From JBCBTD01 sp039818825 (GTDB lineage: Bacteria > Pseudomonadota > Alphaproteobacteria > Geminicoccales > Geminicoccaceae), in the NCBI GenBank assembly GCA_039818825.1, contig JBCBTD010000018.1, positions 4,313 to 68,312 of the forward strand: a stretch of DNA of 64,000 bases. The letters are read 5' to 3'. Below, piece by piece: positions 8,800 to 19,812 of the stretch. The notes under the pieces were generated by a model. The model did not search any database, was not told the origin of the DNA, and worked only from the letters and a program-made list of their open reading frames with translations. Made by a program: the position numbers and the translations under genes. How positions within the stretch are numbered: the stretch's first letter is position 1; each line of letters starts with the position of its first letter.

Positions 8800-10005
8800 T
8801 CAGGCGGTCCGGCGATGGTGGGCCGGGCTGCGGCGACGGTGCGACGCCGGCTTGGCGACGTTCGTCGGCCGCGGCCGACGGAACGTCACCGGCTCGGTCT
8901 CCCGGGCGACGTAGCGGCGGATCTGGTCGAGCTGCTTTTCCTCACCGGGCGCGCAGAGCGAGATCGCCACGCCGGCGCTGCCGGCCCGTGCCGTCCGGCC
9001 GATGCGGTGGACGTAGGTCTCCGCTTCCATCGGCAAATCGAAGTTGACCACGTGAGTGATGCCCTGGACGTCGAGGCCGCGAGCGGCGATGTCGGTGGCG
9101 ACCAACACCCGCGCATCGCCCGACTTGAAGCGCTTGAGCGCGCGCTGGCGCGCCCCTTGGGCCTTGTTGCCATGGATCGCTTCGGCAGCGACGCCGGCCC
9201 GCTCCAGATGCTGCTGCACCCGGTCAGCGCCATGCTTGGTGCGGGTGAACAGGATCACCCGTTCCATCGCCGGATCGCCCAGCAGGCTGGTGACGAAGGT
9301 CCGCTTCTCGGCCTGGGGAACGACGTGGACCCGCTGCTCGATCCGCTCGACGGCGAGGCTTTCGGACGGGATCTCGACGCGGACGGGATCGCGCAACAGC
9401 TCTGCCGCCAGCTTCTCCACGGCCTTCGGCATGGTTGCCGAGAACAGAATGGTGTGGCGGTCGCGGCCGATCAGCTTGGCGATCCGCGCCATGGCCGGGG
9501 CGAAGCCCATGTCGAGCATCCGATCGGCCTCGTCGAGGATCAGGGTCTCGACGGCGTCGAGGCGGACGAGCCGTTGGTTGACGAGGTCTTCCAGGCGACC
9601 GGGAGTGGCGACCAGAAGATCGACACCACGGGCCATCGCGCGCGCCTGACGCGCCTGCGGCACGCCGCCGACGATGACGGTTTGGAAAAGCCTCGTGTGC
9701 TTCTTGCCGTAGAGCTGGAAGCCGTCGGCGATCTGTTGGGCGAGTTCGCGGGTCGGCGCGAGCACCAAAGCGCGGCAGCCGTGCCTCGGCGTCGGCTTCG
9801 GGTCGGCGAGCAGGCGGGTCATCAGCGGCAAGAGGAACGCGGCGGTTTTGCCGGTGCCGGTCTGGGCGACGCCTTGGAGGTCCCGGCCTTGGAGCAGGGC
9901 GGGGATGGCTTGGGCTTGAATCGGCGTTGGCGTGGTGTGGCCGGCCTCGGTCAAGGCGCGGCGAAGGGGCTCGGCAAGGCCGAGATCGTCGAACGATGAG
10001 GTCAA
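8800..10005 (-). CDS. rhlE: DEAD-box ATP-dependent RNA helicase RhlE
   Basis: Cytoplasmic RNA helicase used in RNA turnover and ribosome assembly. In order it shows the Q motif (FDDLGL ... TPIQAQAIP), Walker A AQTGTGKT, motif Ia PTRELAQQ, DEAD as LDEADRMLDMGF, SAT, RGLD in ATDIAARGLDV, and HRIGRTARAG. A short basic tail rich in Arg and Pro follows, as in RhlE proteins. A TTG start at 10005 is chosen because AAGGA lies just upstream and the protein then begins TSSFDDLGL, as in homologues. Longer frames upstream add low-complexity residues unlike the family. Predicted length 401 residues. Confidence 0.92.
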   Translation of the reverse strand: MTSSFDDLGLAEPLRRALTEAGHTTPTPIQAQAIPALLQGRDLQGVAQTGTGKTAAFLLPLMTRLLADPKPTPRHGCRALVLAPTRELAQQIADGFQLYGKKHTRLFQTVIVGGVPQARQARAMARGVDLLVATPGRLEDLVNQRLVRLDAVETLILDEADRMLDMGFAPAMARIAKLIGRDRHTILFSATMPKAVEKLAAELLRDPVRVEIPSESLAVERIEQRVHVVPQAEKRTFVTSLLGDPAMERVILFTRTKHGADRVQQHLERAGVAAEAIHGNKAQGARQRALKRFKSGDARVLVATDIAARGLDVQGITHVVNFDLPMEAETYVHRIGRTARAGSAGVAISLCAPGEEKQLDQIRRYVARETEPVTFRRPRPTNVAKPASHRRRSPAHHRRTA

Positions 10006-10487
10006 AGAAGGGTCCTTGGGCGCACGGAGCGCAAACCGCCCGGCGCGCGCGGCCAACGGACGGTGTTTTCGATGGTTCGAACTCGGGATGGAGCGCAGCA
10101 AGGGCTGCACGTCGCGCGATCGCGAGCAGGACGCGAGCCTTGTGCGCAGGTCTTGTGCACCGCGTCAAGAATTCCCGTAATGCGCGAGGGCAGGGCAGCT
10201 CTGCGCTGCCGGACCGCGTTCGCGCCGACGGCCCGCGCGACGCCTCCAACCCACTGTCAGGCCAGGGAAAAGCCCCGATCTGGGTTCGTTTCGTAATCGG
10301 AACGCGATCTCCACGTGCAAACCCCGTCCGACCACGGCTGGCGAGGTGATGGTAGCGCGTCCAGGCCCAAATTCCTATATGCGGGTGGCAGACGCAGCTT
10401 CGCGCCACTGGGGGTGGCGGCGCGTGCCGCCATCGGCGACAAGCGTCATTTGCTCGGATGCCATGTCCGGGTCGTGGACGGAGTAGG
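10006..10487. other. Intergenic region between divergent rhlE and the MFS gene
   Basis: About 480 bases with no convincing gene in any frame. Short open frames here have no ribosome site and an erratic composition. It must contain both divergent promoters, but I see no clear -35/-10 pair. A local AT-rich patch (near 10368-10382) is the best place to look for the exporter promoter. Confidence 0.5.
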
Positions 10488-11732
10488 ATGGACAACGCCG
10501 CCGCCGCTGCGACGCGGGAACCGCATCCGGGCGTCGGTTTCGTCGAGTTCGTCGCTCTCGTCGCCGGCTTGATGGCGCTCAATGCCCTTTCCATCGACGT
10601 GATGCTGCCGGGCCTGCCGGCGATCGGCGATGCGCTGGGCGTCACCGAGCCCAATCACCGCCAGTTGGTGCTGGGCGCCTATCTGGTGGCGTTCGGCGGG
10701 GCGCAGCTCTTCTACGGTCCGCTCACCGACCGCTATGGCCGCCGGCCGGTGCTGCTCGCTGGCATCGCCCTGTACGTCGTGGCGACCCTGGTGGCGGCCA
10801 TGGCATCGAGCTTCGAAGAGATGCTCTGGGCGCGTTTCGTTCAAGGCCTGGGTGCCGCGTCGACCCGCGTCATCGCCGTGGCCATCGCCCGCGACTGCTA
10901 TGGCGGCCGCGAGATGGGCCGGGTGATGTCGCTCGCCATGATGGTCTTCGTGGCCGTGCCGATCCTCGCTCCCTCGATCGGCCAGCTGGTGTTGTTCGTG
11001 GCGCCCTGGCGCTGGATCTTCGGGCTCCTGTTCGTCGGCGGCCTCGGTCTGTTGCTGTGGGTCGCCTTGCGTTTGCCCGAGACGTTGTCGGTCGAGCACC
11101 GGTTGCCGCTGTCGCTCCGGGCCGTCGCCGGCGCCTTCGCCTCTGCCCTGACGACGCGCGTTGCTGCCGGCTACATGCTCGCACAGGGCATCTATTTCGG
11201 GGCGTTGTTCGGTTTCATCGCCTCGGCGCAGCAAATCCTCCAGGACGTCTATGGCGTCGGCGACTGGTTCACCGTGCTGTTCGCGGTGATCGCCTTGGCG
11301 CTGACCGTGGCCTCCTTCCTGAATGCCCGCTACGTGCGTCGGGTCGGGCTTCGGCGCCTGGCCCACGGCGGGCTGGCCGGCTGCGCGCTGCTGAGCTCGG
11401 TCCATCTCGCGCTCGCGTTGCTCGATCTGGACCCACTCTTCCTGTTCGTTGCGCTGCAGGCCGCGACCTTGTTCCTCTTCGGCTTCGTCGCGCCGAACAT
11501 GAACGCGCTGGCCATGGAACCGCTCGGCCACATCGCCGGCACGGGTTCAGCGGTGGTCGGCACCGCTCAAACCTTGGTCGGCGCGATCCTCGGCACGCTG
11601 GTCGGTCAAGCCTTCGACGGCACGGTCGTGCCGCTGGTCACCGGCTACGTGGTTTTCAGCGTCGGTGCCCTGGCGGTCATCTTCTGGACCGAACGCGGTC
11701 GGCTGTTCCAGCCCCAAAGGCCGCCGACCTGA
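10488..11732 (+). CDS. MFS multidrug exporter, Bcr/CflA type
   Basis: Inner-membrane proton-driven exporter with 12 predicted helices in 414 residues. N-terminal hallmarks are LSIDVMLPGLPAIG (the Bcr/CflA start, helix 1) and the MFS motif A loop GPLTDRYGRRPVL between helices 2 and 3. Helix 4 has RFVQGLGAAS. Such proteins export drugs, sulfonamides, bicyclomycin or dipeptides; the substrate is unknown here. The start at 10488 is preferred over one 30 bases upstream because GGAG lies four bases before it and the N-terminus then matches the family. It stands alone. Confidence 0.87.
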   Translation: MDNAAAAATREPHPGVGFVEFVALVAGLMALNALSIDVMLPGLPAIGDALGVTEPNHRQLVLGAYLVAFGGAQLFYGPLTDRYGRRPVLLAGIALYVVATLVAAMASSFEEMLWARFVQGLGAASTRVIAVAIARDCYGGREMGRVMSLAMMVFVAVPILAPSIGQLVLFVAPWRWIFGLLFVGGLGLLLWVALRLPETLSVEHRLPLSLRAVAGAFASALTTRVAAGYMLAQGIYFGALFGFIASAQQILQDVYGVGDWFTVLFAVIALALTVASFLNARYVRRVGLRRLAHGGLAGCALLSSVHLALALLDLDPLFLFVALQAATLFLFGFVAPNMNALAMEPLGHIAGTGSAVVGTAQTLVGAILGTLVGQAFDGTVVPLVTGYVVFSVGALAVIFWTERGRLFQPQRPPT

Positions 11733-11996
11733 TCGAGGTGAGGTGACCATCGGCGGTAGGGACGCCTTCGGCTTGAAACCGGCATCGAAACACCGTGTCC
11801 GCGTGACTGGACTTGTCGATGAGCCAACACTGCTGACGCGGTCCGTTAGACGGGTGTCCGGCCCAATCCAGAAGACGAGGCCGGAACGGAACCCAAAAAG
11901 CTTGGCTCCCTCTGCCCCGACGGACGTTCGGACGGTCGAACTCGCGCGCTGCCTGTGGCGTCGATCGTCAGGGGTCGAAGCAGCTCGTGGAGGTAT

Positions 11997-12019
11997 CCGG
12001 GCAGGGCGGACCTGCCCGG
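11997..12019 (-). terminator. Strong GC hairpin just after katG
   Basis: CCGGGCAGG and CCTGCCCGG form a perfect 9-bp stem with a five-base loop, ten bases beyond the katG stop. No U-run follows, but the position and perfect pairing make it a good candidate for katG transcription termination or 3' end protection. The rest of 11733-12029 holds no gene that I can support. Confidence 0.5.
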
Positions 12020-12029
12020 ACGATCGTCG

Positions 12030-14210
<2,181 letters not shown>

Positions 14211-14274
14211 GGGAGCCTCCATTTGCGACGAATGGCGTCGCCTGCCGCTACGTTTGGGATGCGTCTAGCGCCTC

Positions 14275-14300
14275 AAAATCATTAATTCCAATTGGATTTT
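14275..14300. promoter_or_regulatory. Candidate OxyR operator in the katG-oxyR divergent region
   Basis: AAAATC and GATTTT form an inverted repeat with 14 bases between them. The perfect palindrome TCCAATTGGA (14287-14296) overlaps its right arm. This is the most AT-rich patch of the 115-base intergenic stretch and lies 26-51 bases before the oxyR ATG. Position and symmetry suit a LysR-type site. It does not match the E. coli OxyR consensus closely, so assignment to OxyR is by context. Confidence 0.5.
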
Positions 14301-14325
14301 CTTACCGAGGTGATAAGAGGAGCAA

Positions 14326-15261
14326 ATGAAGGGTTTGACCCTGAAACACCTCAGGTACTTCGAGGCGCTGGCACGGCATGGGCACTTCGGCCGTGCGGCC
14401 GAGGCCTGCGCGATCACGCAACCGGCGTTGTCCCTTCAGATCAAGGAATTGGAGACGATGCTCGGCGCGCCCCTCGTCGAGCGCGCTGCGCGCCAGTTGC
14501 GGCTGACGACGCTCGGAGAGGATTTTCTGTTGCGGGCCCGCAAGATCTTGCTCGAGGTCGATGAACTGCAGGACCTCGTGCGTGCCACGAAGGGGCCTCT
14601 GACCGGCAGGCTGCGCCTTGGCGTCATCCCAACGGTGGCACCCTATCTTCTTCCCGACGTGATCAGGGCTCTTTCGGCCCGATTGCCGGCGCTCGAGATC
14701 CAACCGCGGGAATCCGTGACGAGGTCCTTGATCGACGATCTCTTGGAGTCTCGCCTCGACGCGGCGATCGTCGCTTTGCCGATATCGGAACCAGCGCTGC
14801 AAGAATTCGCCCTGTTTCAGGAAGACTTCGTGTTGGTAAGGCCACTGGAGGACGCCGACAAAACCATACCGAGCCCAGAAAATCTGCGGAAGATGCGGTT
14901 GCTTCTGCTGGAAGAGGGCCATTGCTTTCGCGATCAGGCGCTCTCCTTCTGCGAAATGAAGACGGCGTCGCCGCGCTATTTGATGGAAGGGAGTTCTCTG
15001 TCGACCCTGGTGCAAATGGTCGGGGCCGGCATGGGACTGACGCTCATCCCCGAAGTGGCGTTGTCGTTGGAAACGAGCTCAGCGCGCGTGTCGGTCGCGC
15101 GGTTCGCACCGCCCAGCCCCTCCCGCACGGTCGGCATGGTCTGGCGCAAGACCAATCCCCTGGCCGAACAGCTGATGCAGGTCGGCGCCATCGTGCGCGA
15201 GGTGGGCCACAGGAAACGCGACGATCTTGGCGCGAACGGCGCAACGGTCCTTGCTCCCTAG
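14326..15261 (+). CDS. oxyR: Peroxide-sensing LysR regulator OxyR
   Basis: LysR-type activator of 311 residues. The winged HTH is at residues 5-64 (LKHLRYFEALARHGHFGRAA start), followed by the linker helix and the substrate-like sensor domain. Two cysteines in EEGHC and LSFC fall at 200 and 209, nine apart, matching the redox pair Cys199/Cys208 of E. coli OxyR. Disulfide activation by H2O2 is therefore expected. GGAG lies just before the ATG. It is divergent from katG, its classic target. Confidence 0.95.
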   Translation: MKGLTLKHLRYFEALARHGHFGRAAEACAITQPALSLQIKELETMLGAPLVERAARQLRLTTLGEDFLLRARKILLEVDELQDLVRATKGPLTGRLRLGVIPTVAPYLLPDVIRALSARLPALEIQPRESVTRSLIDDLLESRLDAAIVALPISEPALQEFALFQEDFVLVRPLEDADKTIPSPENLRKMRLLLLEEGHCFRDQALSFCEMKTASPRYLMEGSSLSTLVQMVGAGMGLTLIPEVALSLETSSARVSVARFAPPSPSRTVGMVWRKTNPLAEQLMQVGAIVREVGHRKRDDLGANGATVLAP

Positions 15262-15525
15262 CAGCGGCTCTTCTTCGCGTGCAGAGCGAAGCGGATCGAC
15301 GGCCCTGGAGCGTCAACTGGGTCATGACGCGCTGAAGCTACCGCGAGGACTCCAGGGGCAGCTTGAAGCCGCAAGGCAGGCCCGTTGATCACACTAGAGC
15401 CGGCATCCAGAACGCTAGGCCGTAGGTGGGTTCTCGTCCGTTCCGAACCAAGCTGATGCTAGCTTTCCGTGTGTCGACGAACGCTACCGCCGGCACCCCG
15501 CCGATCATCGATGGTTCTGCCAACC

Positions 15526-15828
15526 TCACCGCAGCGGAAAATGCGGGCGGTCGGTGTTGTAGTGGGTGCTGAGGTAGTCGAGGATCGTGGTACGCAATTC
15601 GGCGTCGGGCTCCGCCATGCCCTGGTCCTCGACCATCCAGTCGATCAACTCGTCCCAGGCGTGGCGGGTGAGACCTTGTTGGGCGACCAGCCGTTCGGAA
15701 TGGCAGGCGGCGCAGGTGTAGTAGGTCTCCTCCGCGCCTTGGTCCGGGTAGAGGACACCGAACTCCTCGGCTGCCGCGGGCGCGACGGCAGGTGCCAGAA
15801 CCGTGAGCACCAGCAGCAAACGGCGCAT
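15526..15828 (-). CDS. sorB: Monohaem cytochrome c subunit of sulfite dehydrogenase
   Basis: A 100-residue periplasmic c-type cytochrome. The signal peptide covers residues 1-20 (cleavage after PAAA). A single haem motif CAACH lies at about 39-43 and the axial Met is probably in VEDQGMAEP. It starts 8 bases after sorA ends, on the same strand. It is expected to take electrons from SorA and pass them to the respiratory chain. Length fits SorB-type cytochromes (about 80-110). Confidence 0.85.
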   Translation of the reverse strand: MRRLLLVLTVLAPAVAPAAAEEFGVLYPDQGAEETYYTCAACHSERLVAQQGLTRHAWDELIDWMVEDQGMAEPDAELRTTILDYLSTHYNTDRPHFPLR

Positions 15829-15836
15829 CGTCCGCC

Positions 15837-17099
15837 TCAGGAGACGCGCACCGCGACCCGCTGCATGGTGTTGTTCAGATAGCCCTTCGGGTTCCAGGCG
15901 ATGGCAAAGGGCTGCATGTCGCCGCCATTGTCGGCAGCTCGGGCCCAAATCTCGTAGTAACCCGGTTCCGGGAAGGTGACGTTGGTGCGCCAGTTCTGCC
16001 AGGCGCCGGTGTTGACCGGCGCGTCCAGTTCGGTCGGCAGCCAGGTCGCGCCGAAGTCGATCGAGAGATCCACCGCTTCGACCAGCCGGTCGCCGGACCA
16101 GGCATGGCCGCGGACCTCGATGGTGTCGCCGGTCGCCGAGTCGTTGGCGGGCGAGGTGATGATGGACTTCACCGGCATCCGCTCGATGATCTCGAAGTCG
16201 GCCTCGTCGACCTCCTCGCCCGGTGCCACCGGGCGGTTGGGCACGCGGTAGGAGGTGCCCGTCATCTTCGCGCCGTCGTGGACCTGATCGCGCAGCCAGA
16301 GCCGGGTCAGCCACTTCTGTGAGCAGGAGCCGGGCCATCCGGGTACGACCAGGCGCAAGGGCGCGCCGTTCATGAGGTGCAACGGCGCGCCGTTCATGCC
16401 GAAGGCGATCATGACGTCCGCGGTCATCGCCTTGGCGACCGGGAGCCCGCGCGAGATCGGCAGCTTGGCCGGGTCGCCCGAAAGGTGCGTGTCCGCGCCC
16501 TCGTGGGCGGTGTAGACGACGCCCGGCTGGACGCCGGCCCGCTCCAGCACGTCGCGCAGGCGAACGCCGGTCCATTCGGCGCAGCCGACGGCACCCAGGG
16601 TCCACTGGTTGCCGGACGCAGGGGGATCGAAGAAGGCGCGGCCATTGCCACCGCACTCGATCACCAACGCCTGGGTCAGCACCTCGAACTGGTCCTGGAG
16701 GTCGGCGATGGTGAGTTGCAGCGGCGTGTCGACCATGCCGTCGACGGTCAAGGTCCAGCCGTCGGGGTCGACGTCGTCGGGCGGCAGGCCGTTGTTGCGG
16801 ATGAAGTGTCGCGCCGTCGGCGTGATCGGGTCGTCCAGCAGGTGCGCTGGCGTCTCCGCGTTCAGCGGACGGTCGTTGAGCAGAGTCAGACCGTCCTTGC
16901 CGGCGAGGAGGTCGTCGGCCGCGAACGCTGCGGGCACGAGGCCGGGAGGTGCGAACCGCTCGAACGGCACGTTCATGCCGACGATGGCCCCGATGGTCCC
17001 GAGGCCGGCACCTTGGATGAACCGGCGCCGCCCACCAGGCGGCGGTGTCGCCGATTCGACGGTGCCCGAACGGCTGTGGCTGGACTCTTCGGTCGCCAT
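15837..17099 (-). CDS. sorA: Sulfite:cytochrome c oxidoreductase, molybdenum subunit
   Basis: Periplasmic molybdopterin enzyme of 420 residues that oxidises sulfite to sulfate. An N-terminal Tat signal (GRRRFIQGAG at about 23-32) shows export of the folded protein. The Mo-ligating cysteine is Cys149 in VIECGGNGR, and the C-terminal dimerisation domain follows, with a sulfite-oxidase pattern (IKSPIIT-like SIITSPAN, then RGHAWSG). The ATG at 17099 has GGGAG eight bases upstream; the earlier in-frame codons do not look like protein. A cytochrome c gene follows directly, making a SorAB pair. A plain SoxC-like role is the main alternative. Confidence 0.9.
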   Translation of the reverse strand: MATEESSHSRSGTVESATPPPGGRRRFIQGAGLGTIGAIVGMNVPFERFAPPGLVPAAFAADDLLAGKDGLTLLNDRPLNAETPAHLLDDPITPTARHFIRNNGLPPDDVDPDGWTLTVDGMVDTPLQLTIADLQDQFEVLTQALVIECGGNGRAFFDPPASGNQWTLGAVGCAEWTGVRLRDVLERAGVQPGVVYTAHEGADTHLSGDPAKLPISRGLPVAKAMTADVMIAFGMNGAPLHLMNGAPLRLVVPGWPGSCSQKWLTRLWLRDQVHDGAKMTGTSYRVPNRPVAPGEEVDEADFEIIERMPVKSIITSPANDSATGDTIEVRGHAWSGDRLVEAVDLSIDFGATWLPTELDAPVNTGAWQNWRTNVTFPEPGYYEIWARAADNGGDMQPFAIAWNPKGYLNNTMQRVAVRVS

Positions 17100-17208
17100 T
17101 GGCTGCGCTCCCTGATTGCGCCTTTGGCTCCGATATACACCGCTTCGGCGGCTTCGCCACGGCGCTCGCAACGTCGCGGCAGGCGAGGGCGGGTTCGGGC
17201 TCACCGGT

Positions 17209-17373
17209 TCAGGTGCCGGCGGTGAGCGACACCAGGAGCCAGGTGACGAAGCCGCCCACGGCGCCGGCCATCACCGACTCGCCGAAGCGGGATCGCCGGC
17301 GCTGGCGGGCGCGGGGGAGAGGGCCGCGGCCGACGCCGAGATCGCGGAACAGGTAGCTGGCGGGGATCATCAT
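17209..17373 (-). CDS. 54-residue single-span membrane protein, unknown
   Basis: A short frame that begins MMIPASYLFRDLG. It has a strongly basic middle (about residues 19-30, RARQRRRSRF) and then one hydrophobic helix (about 34-52) before the stop, fitting a small inner-membrane protein with its N-terminus inside. GGAG lies eight bases before the first ATG. The gene faces the LacI regulator, and one operator lies 23-34 bases upstream of the start. I do not recognise the family and see no catalytic residues. Placement and the ribosome site, more than homology, make it credible. Confidence 0.65.
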   Translation of the reverse strand: MMIPASYLFRDLGVGRGPLPRARQRRRSRFGESVMAGAVGGFVTWLLVSLTAGT

Positions 17374-17395
17374 GGGGTGGTCTCCGATGCAAACT

Positions 17396-17407
17396 TGAAT
17401 CGATTCA
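17396..17407. promoter_or_regulatory. LacI-family operator O1 (TGAATCGATTCA)
   Basis: A perfect 12-bp palindrome with the central CG typical of LacI-family sites. On the minus strand it lies right after a TATGAT -10-like box, so a bound repressor would block transcription of the 54-codon gene. Confidence 0.7.
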
Positions 17408-17453
17408 TATCATATCGAGCCCAAACCCTCCAAGCATTTGCCTCCACAGTCTT

Positions 17454-17465
17454 CGAATCGATTCA
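17454..17465. promoter_or_regulatory. LacI-family operator O2 (GAATCGATTC core)
   Basis: Second copy of the GAATCGATTC core, 58 bases from the first (about 5.5 helical turns) and 24-35 bases before the LacI start codon. The pair suggests autoregulation and possibly looping between the two divergent promoters. Confidence 0.7.
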
Positions 17466-17488
17466 AATCTGTGCTAAACGACGTGATC

Positions 17489-18535
17489 ATGATGACGATC
17501 AGGCTGGCCGACGTGGCGCGCGCGGCCGGCGTTTCGCAAGGTACCGCTTCGAACGTGTTCAACCGGCCGGAGCAGGTCTCGACGGCGCTTCGGGAGCGCG
17601 TGCTGGCGGCGGCAGCGCGGCTGGGCTACCTGGGGCCGGCGCCGGCCGGCCGGGCGTTGCGCTCAGGAAAGGCGCACCTGATCGCGCTGGTGGCGGAGGC
17701 CGACGTCGTCTACGTGCTGACCGACCCGTTCTGTCAGCGACTGCTCGCCGGGATCGGCGCGGCGTGCGACGTGGCCGGAAGCGGCGTGGCGGTCGTGCCT
17801 GCCGTCACCGGTGGTGGCGGTCGCTGGTCGATGGAGACGGCCATCGCCGACGGCTTCGTGCTCTTCTGCAACGATGAGCCGGAGCGGCTGTTGGCATTGG
17901 CGACACGGCGCGGCCTGCCGTTCGTCGCGGTCGATTCGGGGCCGGTGGTCGGTGCGTCGACGGTTCGGATCGACGACCGCGCCGCCGCGTTCGCGGCAGC
18001 CACGCACCTCACGGCGCTCGGCCACCGGCGGGTTGCCGTCCTGAGCCTCGAGCTTGCCCCCGACGGGCGGTTCGGCTCGGTCGATGCTACGCGGATGGCG
18101 CAGGCCCGTCATGCCGTGACGCGCGATCGGCTCGCCGGCTACCGCGACGCGCTCGCCGCGGCCTCCGTCGATTGGCCGAGCGTGCCGGTCTACGAGACAG
18201 CCAACGACCGCGGCACGGTCGACGCAGCGCTCGGTTCGTTGCTGAGCAACGACCCACGACCAACGGCCTTGATCGCCATGTCCGACGTCATCGCGCGGCA
18301 CGCCATCCGCCACCTGGCCGGGCTCGGCCTGTCCGTGCCGGGCGATCTGTCGATCATCGGCTTCGACGACGTGCCGGACCCGATGGGAGCGGGGCCGCCG
18401 CTCACCACCATCCGCCAGCCGATCGAGGCGAAGGGCGAGGTCGCTGGCGGGATGCTCCTTGGGTTGGTCGAGCCGGGCGACGTGGTGCTGCCGGCCGAGC
18501 TCGTAGTGCGCGGATCGACGGAACGAGCCCGCTAG
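17489..18535 (+). CDS. LacI-family transcriptional regulator
   Basis: Repressor of 348 residues. The N-terminal HTH reads LADVARAAGVSQGTASNVFNRP, with the variant GTASNVF in the recognition helix. A hinge (GRALRSGK) and a periplasmic-binding-protein-like sensor follow (ending in FDDVP and TTIRQP). Two ATGs are in tandem; earlier in-frame TTG and GTG codons are less likely. Two operators lie directly upstream. No sugar transporter or catabolic gene is adjacent; the only obvious target is the divergent 54-codon membrane protein, besides itself. The ligand is unknown. Confidence 0.9.
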   Translation: MMTIRLADVARAAGVSQGTASNVFNRPEQVSTALRERVLAAAARLGYLGPAPAGRALRSGKAHLIALVAEADVVYVLTDPFCQRLLAGIGAACDVAGSGVAVVPAVTGGGGRWSMETAIADGFVLFCNDEPERLLALATRRGLPFVAVDSGPVVGASTVRIDDRAAAFAAATHLTALGHRRVAVLSLELAPDGRFGSVDATRMAQARHAVTRDRLAGYRDALAAASVDWPSVPVYETANDRGTVDAALGSLLSNDPRPTALIAMSDVIARHAIRHLAGLGLSVPGDLSIIGFDDVPDPMGAGPPLTTIRQPIEAKGEVAGGMLLGLVEPGDVVLPAELVVRGSTERAR

Positions 18536-18574
18536 CGGGTCGTTCATCCGCTCGGGTGGCTCGGCTGCGTCAGC

Positions 18575-19141
18575 TCACGCCGTCTGCCGGCCGAACCACA
18601 TCCGCGAAAAGATTCCGTCCCGGTTGAGCAGCGCGTGCTTCAGGGCGGCCACCACGTGGATGACGACGACCACCATCAGCACCTTGCCCAAGACGTCGTG
18701 GCTGAGCTTGAAGATGGCCTCCCAGGTCGCGCTGGGGCCGAGGACGTGGGGGATCGGCACGATGCCGAACGCCACGGTCGGCAGGCCGAGTGTGCTGGTC
18801 GACGTCATGAGATAGCCGGTGAGCGGTACGAGGACCATCAAGGCGTAGAGCGTGCCGTGGGAGATCGCCGACGCCCGCCGGGTCAGCCACGAGCTGTTGG
18901 CCGGCAGGGGCGGTACCGGATTGAGCAGCCGCCAAACGATCCGCAAGAGCAACAGCGCGACGACGACGAAGCCGAAAGACTTGTGCAATTGGTAGAGCTG
19001 GAACTTGGTCTGCAGGTCGCTCTGCGGCCAGTCGGTCATGACCATGCCGCCGACGAACATGCCGACGAGCAAAAAGGCCATCAGCCAATGCAGTCCTTTG
19101 GCGACGCTACCCCAGCGTTCGCGGCTGTTGACCAGTGCCAT
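18575..19141 (-). CDS. Cytochrome b561
   Basis: Di-haem inner-membrane b-type cytochrome of 188 residues with four helices. Histidine candidates for haem are in KGLHWLMA (near 18), LHKSFG (near 53), the SHGTLYA segment and VIHVVAALKH. The family moves electrons from ubiquinol to periplasmic acceptors and can remove superoxide. It follows yceI by four bases on the same strand, the yceI-yceJ arrangement common in proteobacteria. It is convergent with the LacI gene. Confidence 0.9.
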   Translation of the reverse strand: MALVNSRERWGSVAKGLHWLMAFLLVGMFVGGMVMTDWPQSDLQTKFQLYQLHKSFGFVVVALLLLRIVWRLLNPVPPLPANSSWLTRRASAISHGTLYALMVLVPLTGYLMTSTSTLGLPTVAFGIVPIPHVLGPSATWEAIFKLSHDVLGKVLMVVVVIHVVAALKHALLNRDGIFSRMWFGRQTA

Positions 19142-19145
19142 GGCA

Positions 19146-19709
19146 TCACCCCTCCCGATCGGCCTCGATGCGGAATAGCACGGCGACGTCGAGGCCGACG
19201 AGACTGCCGCTCGTGAACTCGCCGGTGCCGACGTCGAACTCCGTCCGCACCAGCTCGGCCCGGCCCTCGGCGACCGCGCGACCGCCGTCGATCGCGATGG
19301 TGAAGGTCAAGGGCACCTCGCGGCTGATTCCCTTCAACGACAAGGTGCCGGCGGCGCGGTAGCGGTTGTCCTCCAGCCGTTCGAAGCCAGTCGCTTCGTA
19401 GACCGCGTTCGGGAAGTTGCTGGTGTCGAACCAGGTTACGCTCGGCAGTTGCTGGGTGCGCTCGACCGCGCCGGCCTCCGCGCTGGTGACGTCGACGTCG
19501 ACCCGGACGCTGGAGTTCTCCAGGTCGGCCTCGTCGAAGTGAACCTCGGCCTCGAACCGCTCGAAGCTGCCTTCGAACGCGCTGCCGCCCTGGGTTCCCT
19601 CGAAACCTAGACGGCTCGCATCGCCGTCGACTCGCCAAGCCGGCGGCTCTGCGGCTGCGGCGGAGGCCGCCAGCGCCGCCAACACGAACGTGATCGCGGT
19701 CTTGCCCAT
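19146..19709 (-). CDS. yceI: YceI-family periplasmic lipid-binding protein
   Basis: About 187 residues with a signal peptide (MGKTAITFVLAALAASAAAA), then a lipocalin-like beta barrel. Family members bind isoprenoid quinones or similar lipids in the periplasm. The core pattern is seen: WRVDGDASRLGF, a middle FDTSNFPNA and LKGISREVPLTF. Two ATGs are in tandem (19712 and 19709). GGGAG is six bases before the second, which is chosen. Cotranscribed with cytochrome b561, suggesting a shared redox or quinone-linked role. Confidence 0.9.
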   Translation of the reverse strand: MGKTAITFVLAALAASAAAAEPPAWRVDGDASRLGFEGTQGGSAFEGSFERFEAEVHFDEADLENSSVRVDVDVTSAEAGAVERTQQLPSVTWFDTSNFPNAVYEATGFERLEDNRYRAAGTLSLKGISREVPLTFTIAIDGGRAVAEGRAELVRTEFDVGTGEFTSGSLVGLDVAVLFRIEADREG

Positions 19710-19812
19710 CATGCTCTCCCACCTGGTGAGGACTTCGACGAAGATGGCATGCACGGCCTGTCGAAACAGACGGCCGCTGGGGGAAGTCCGTTTCGATCGG
19801 AGAAACGATTCC

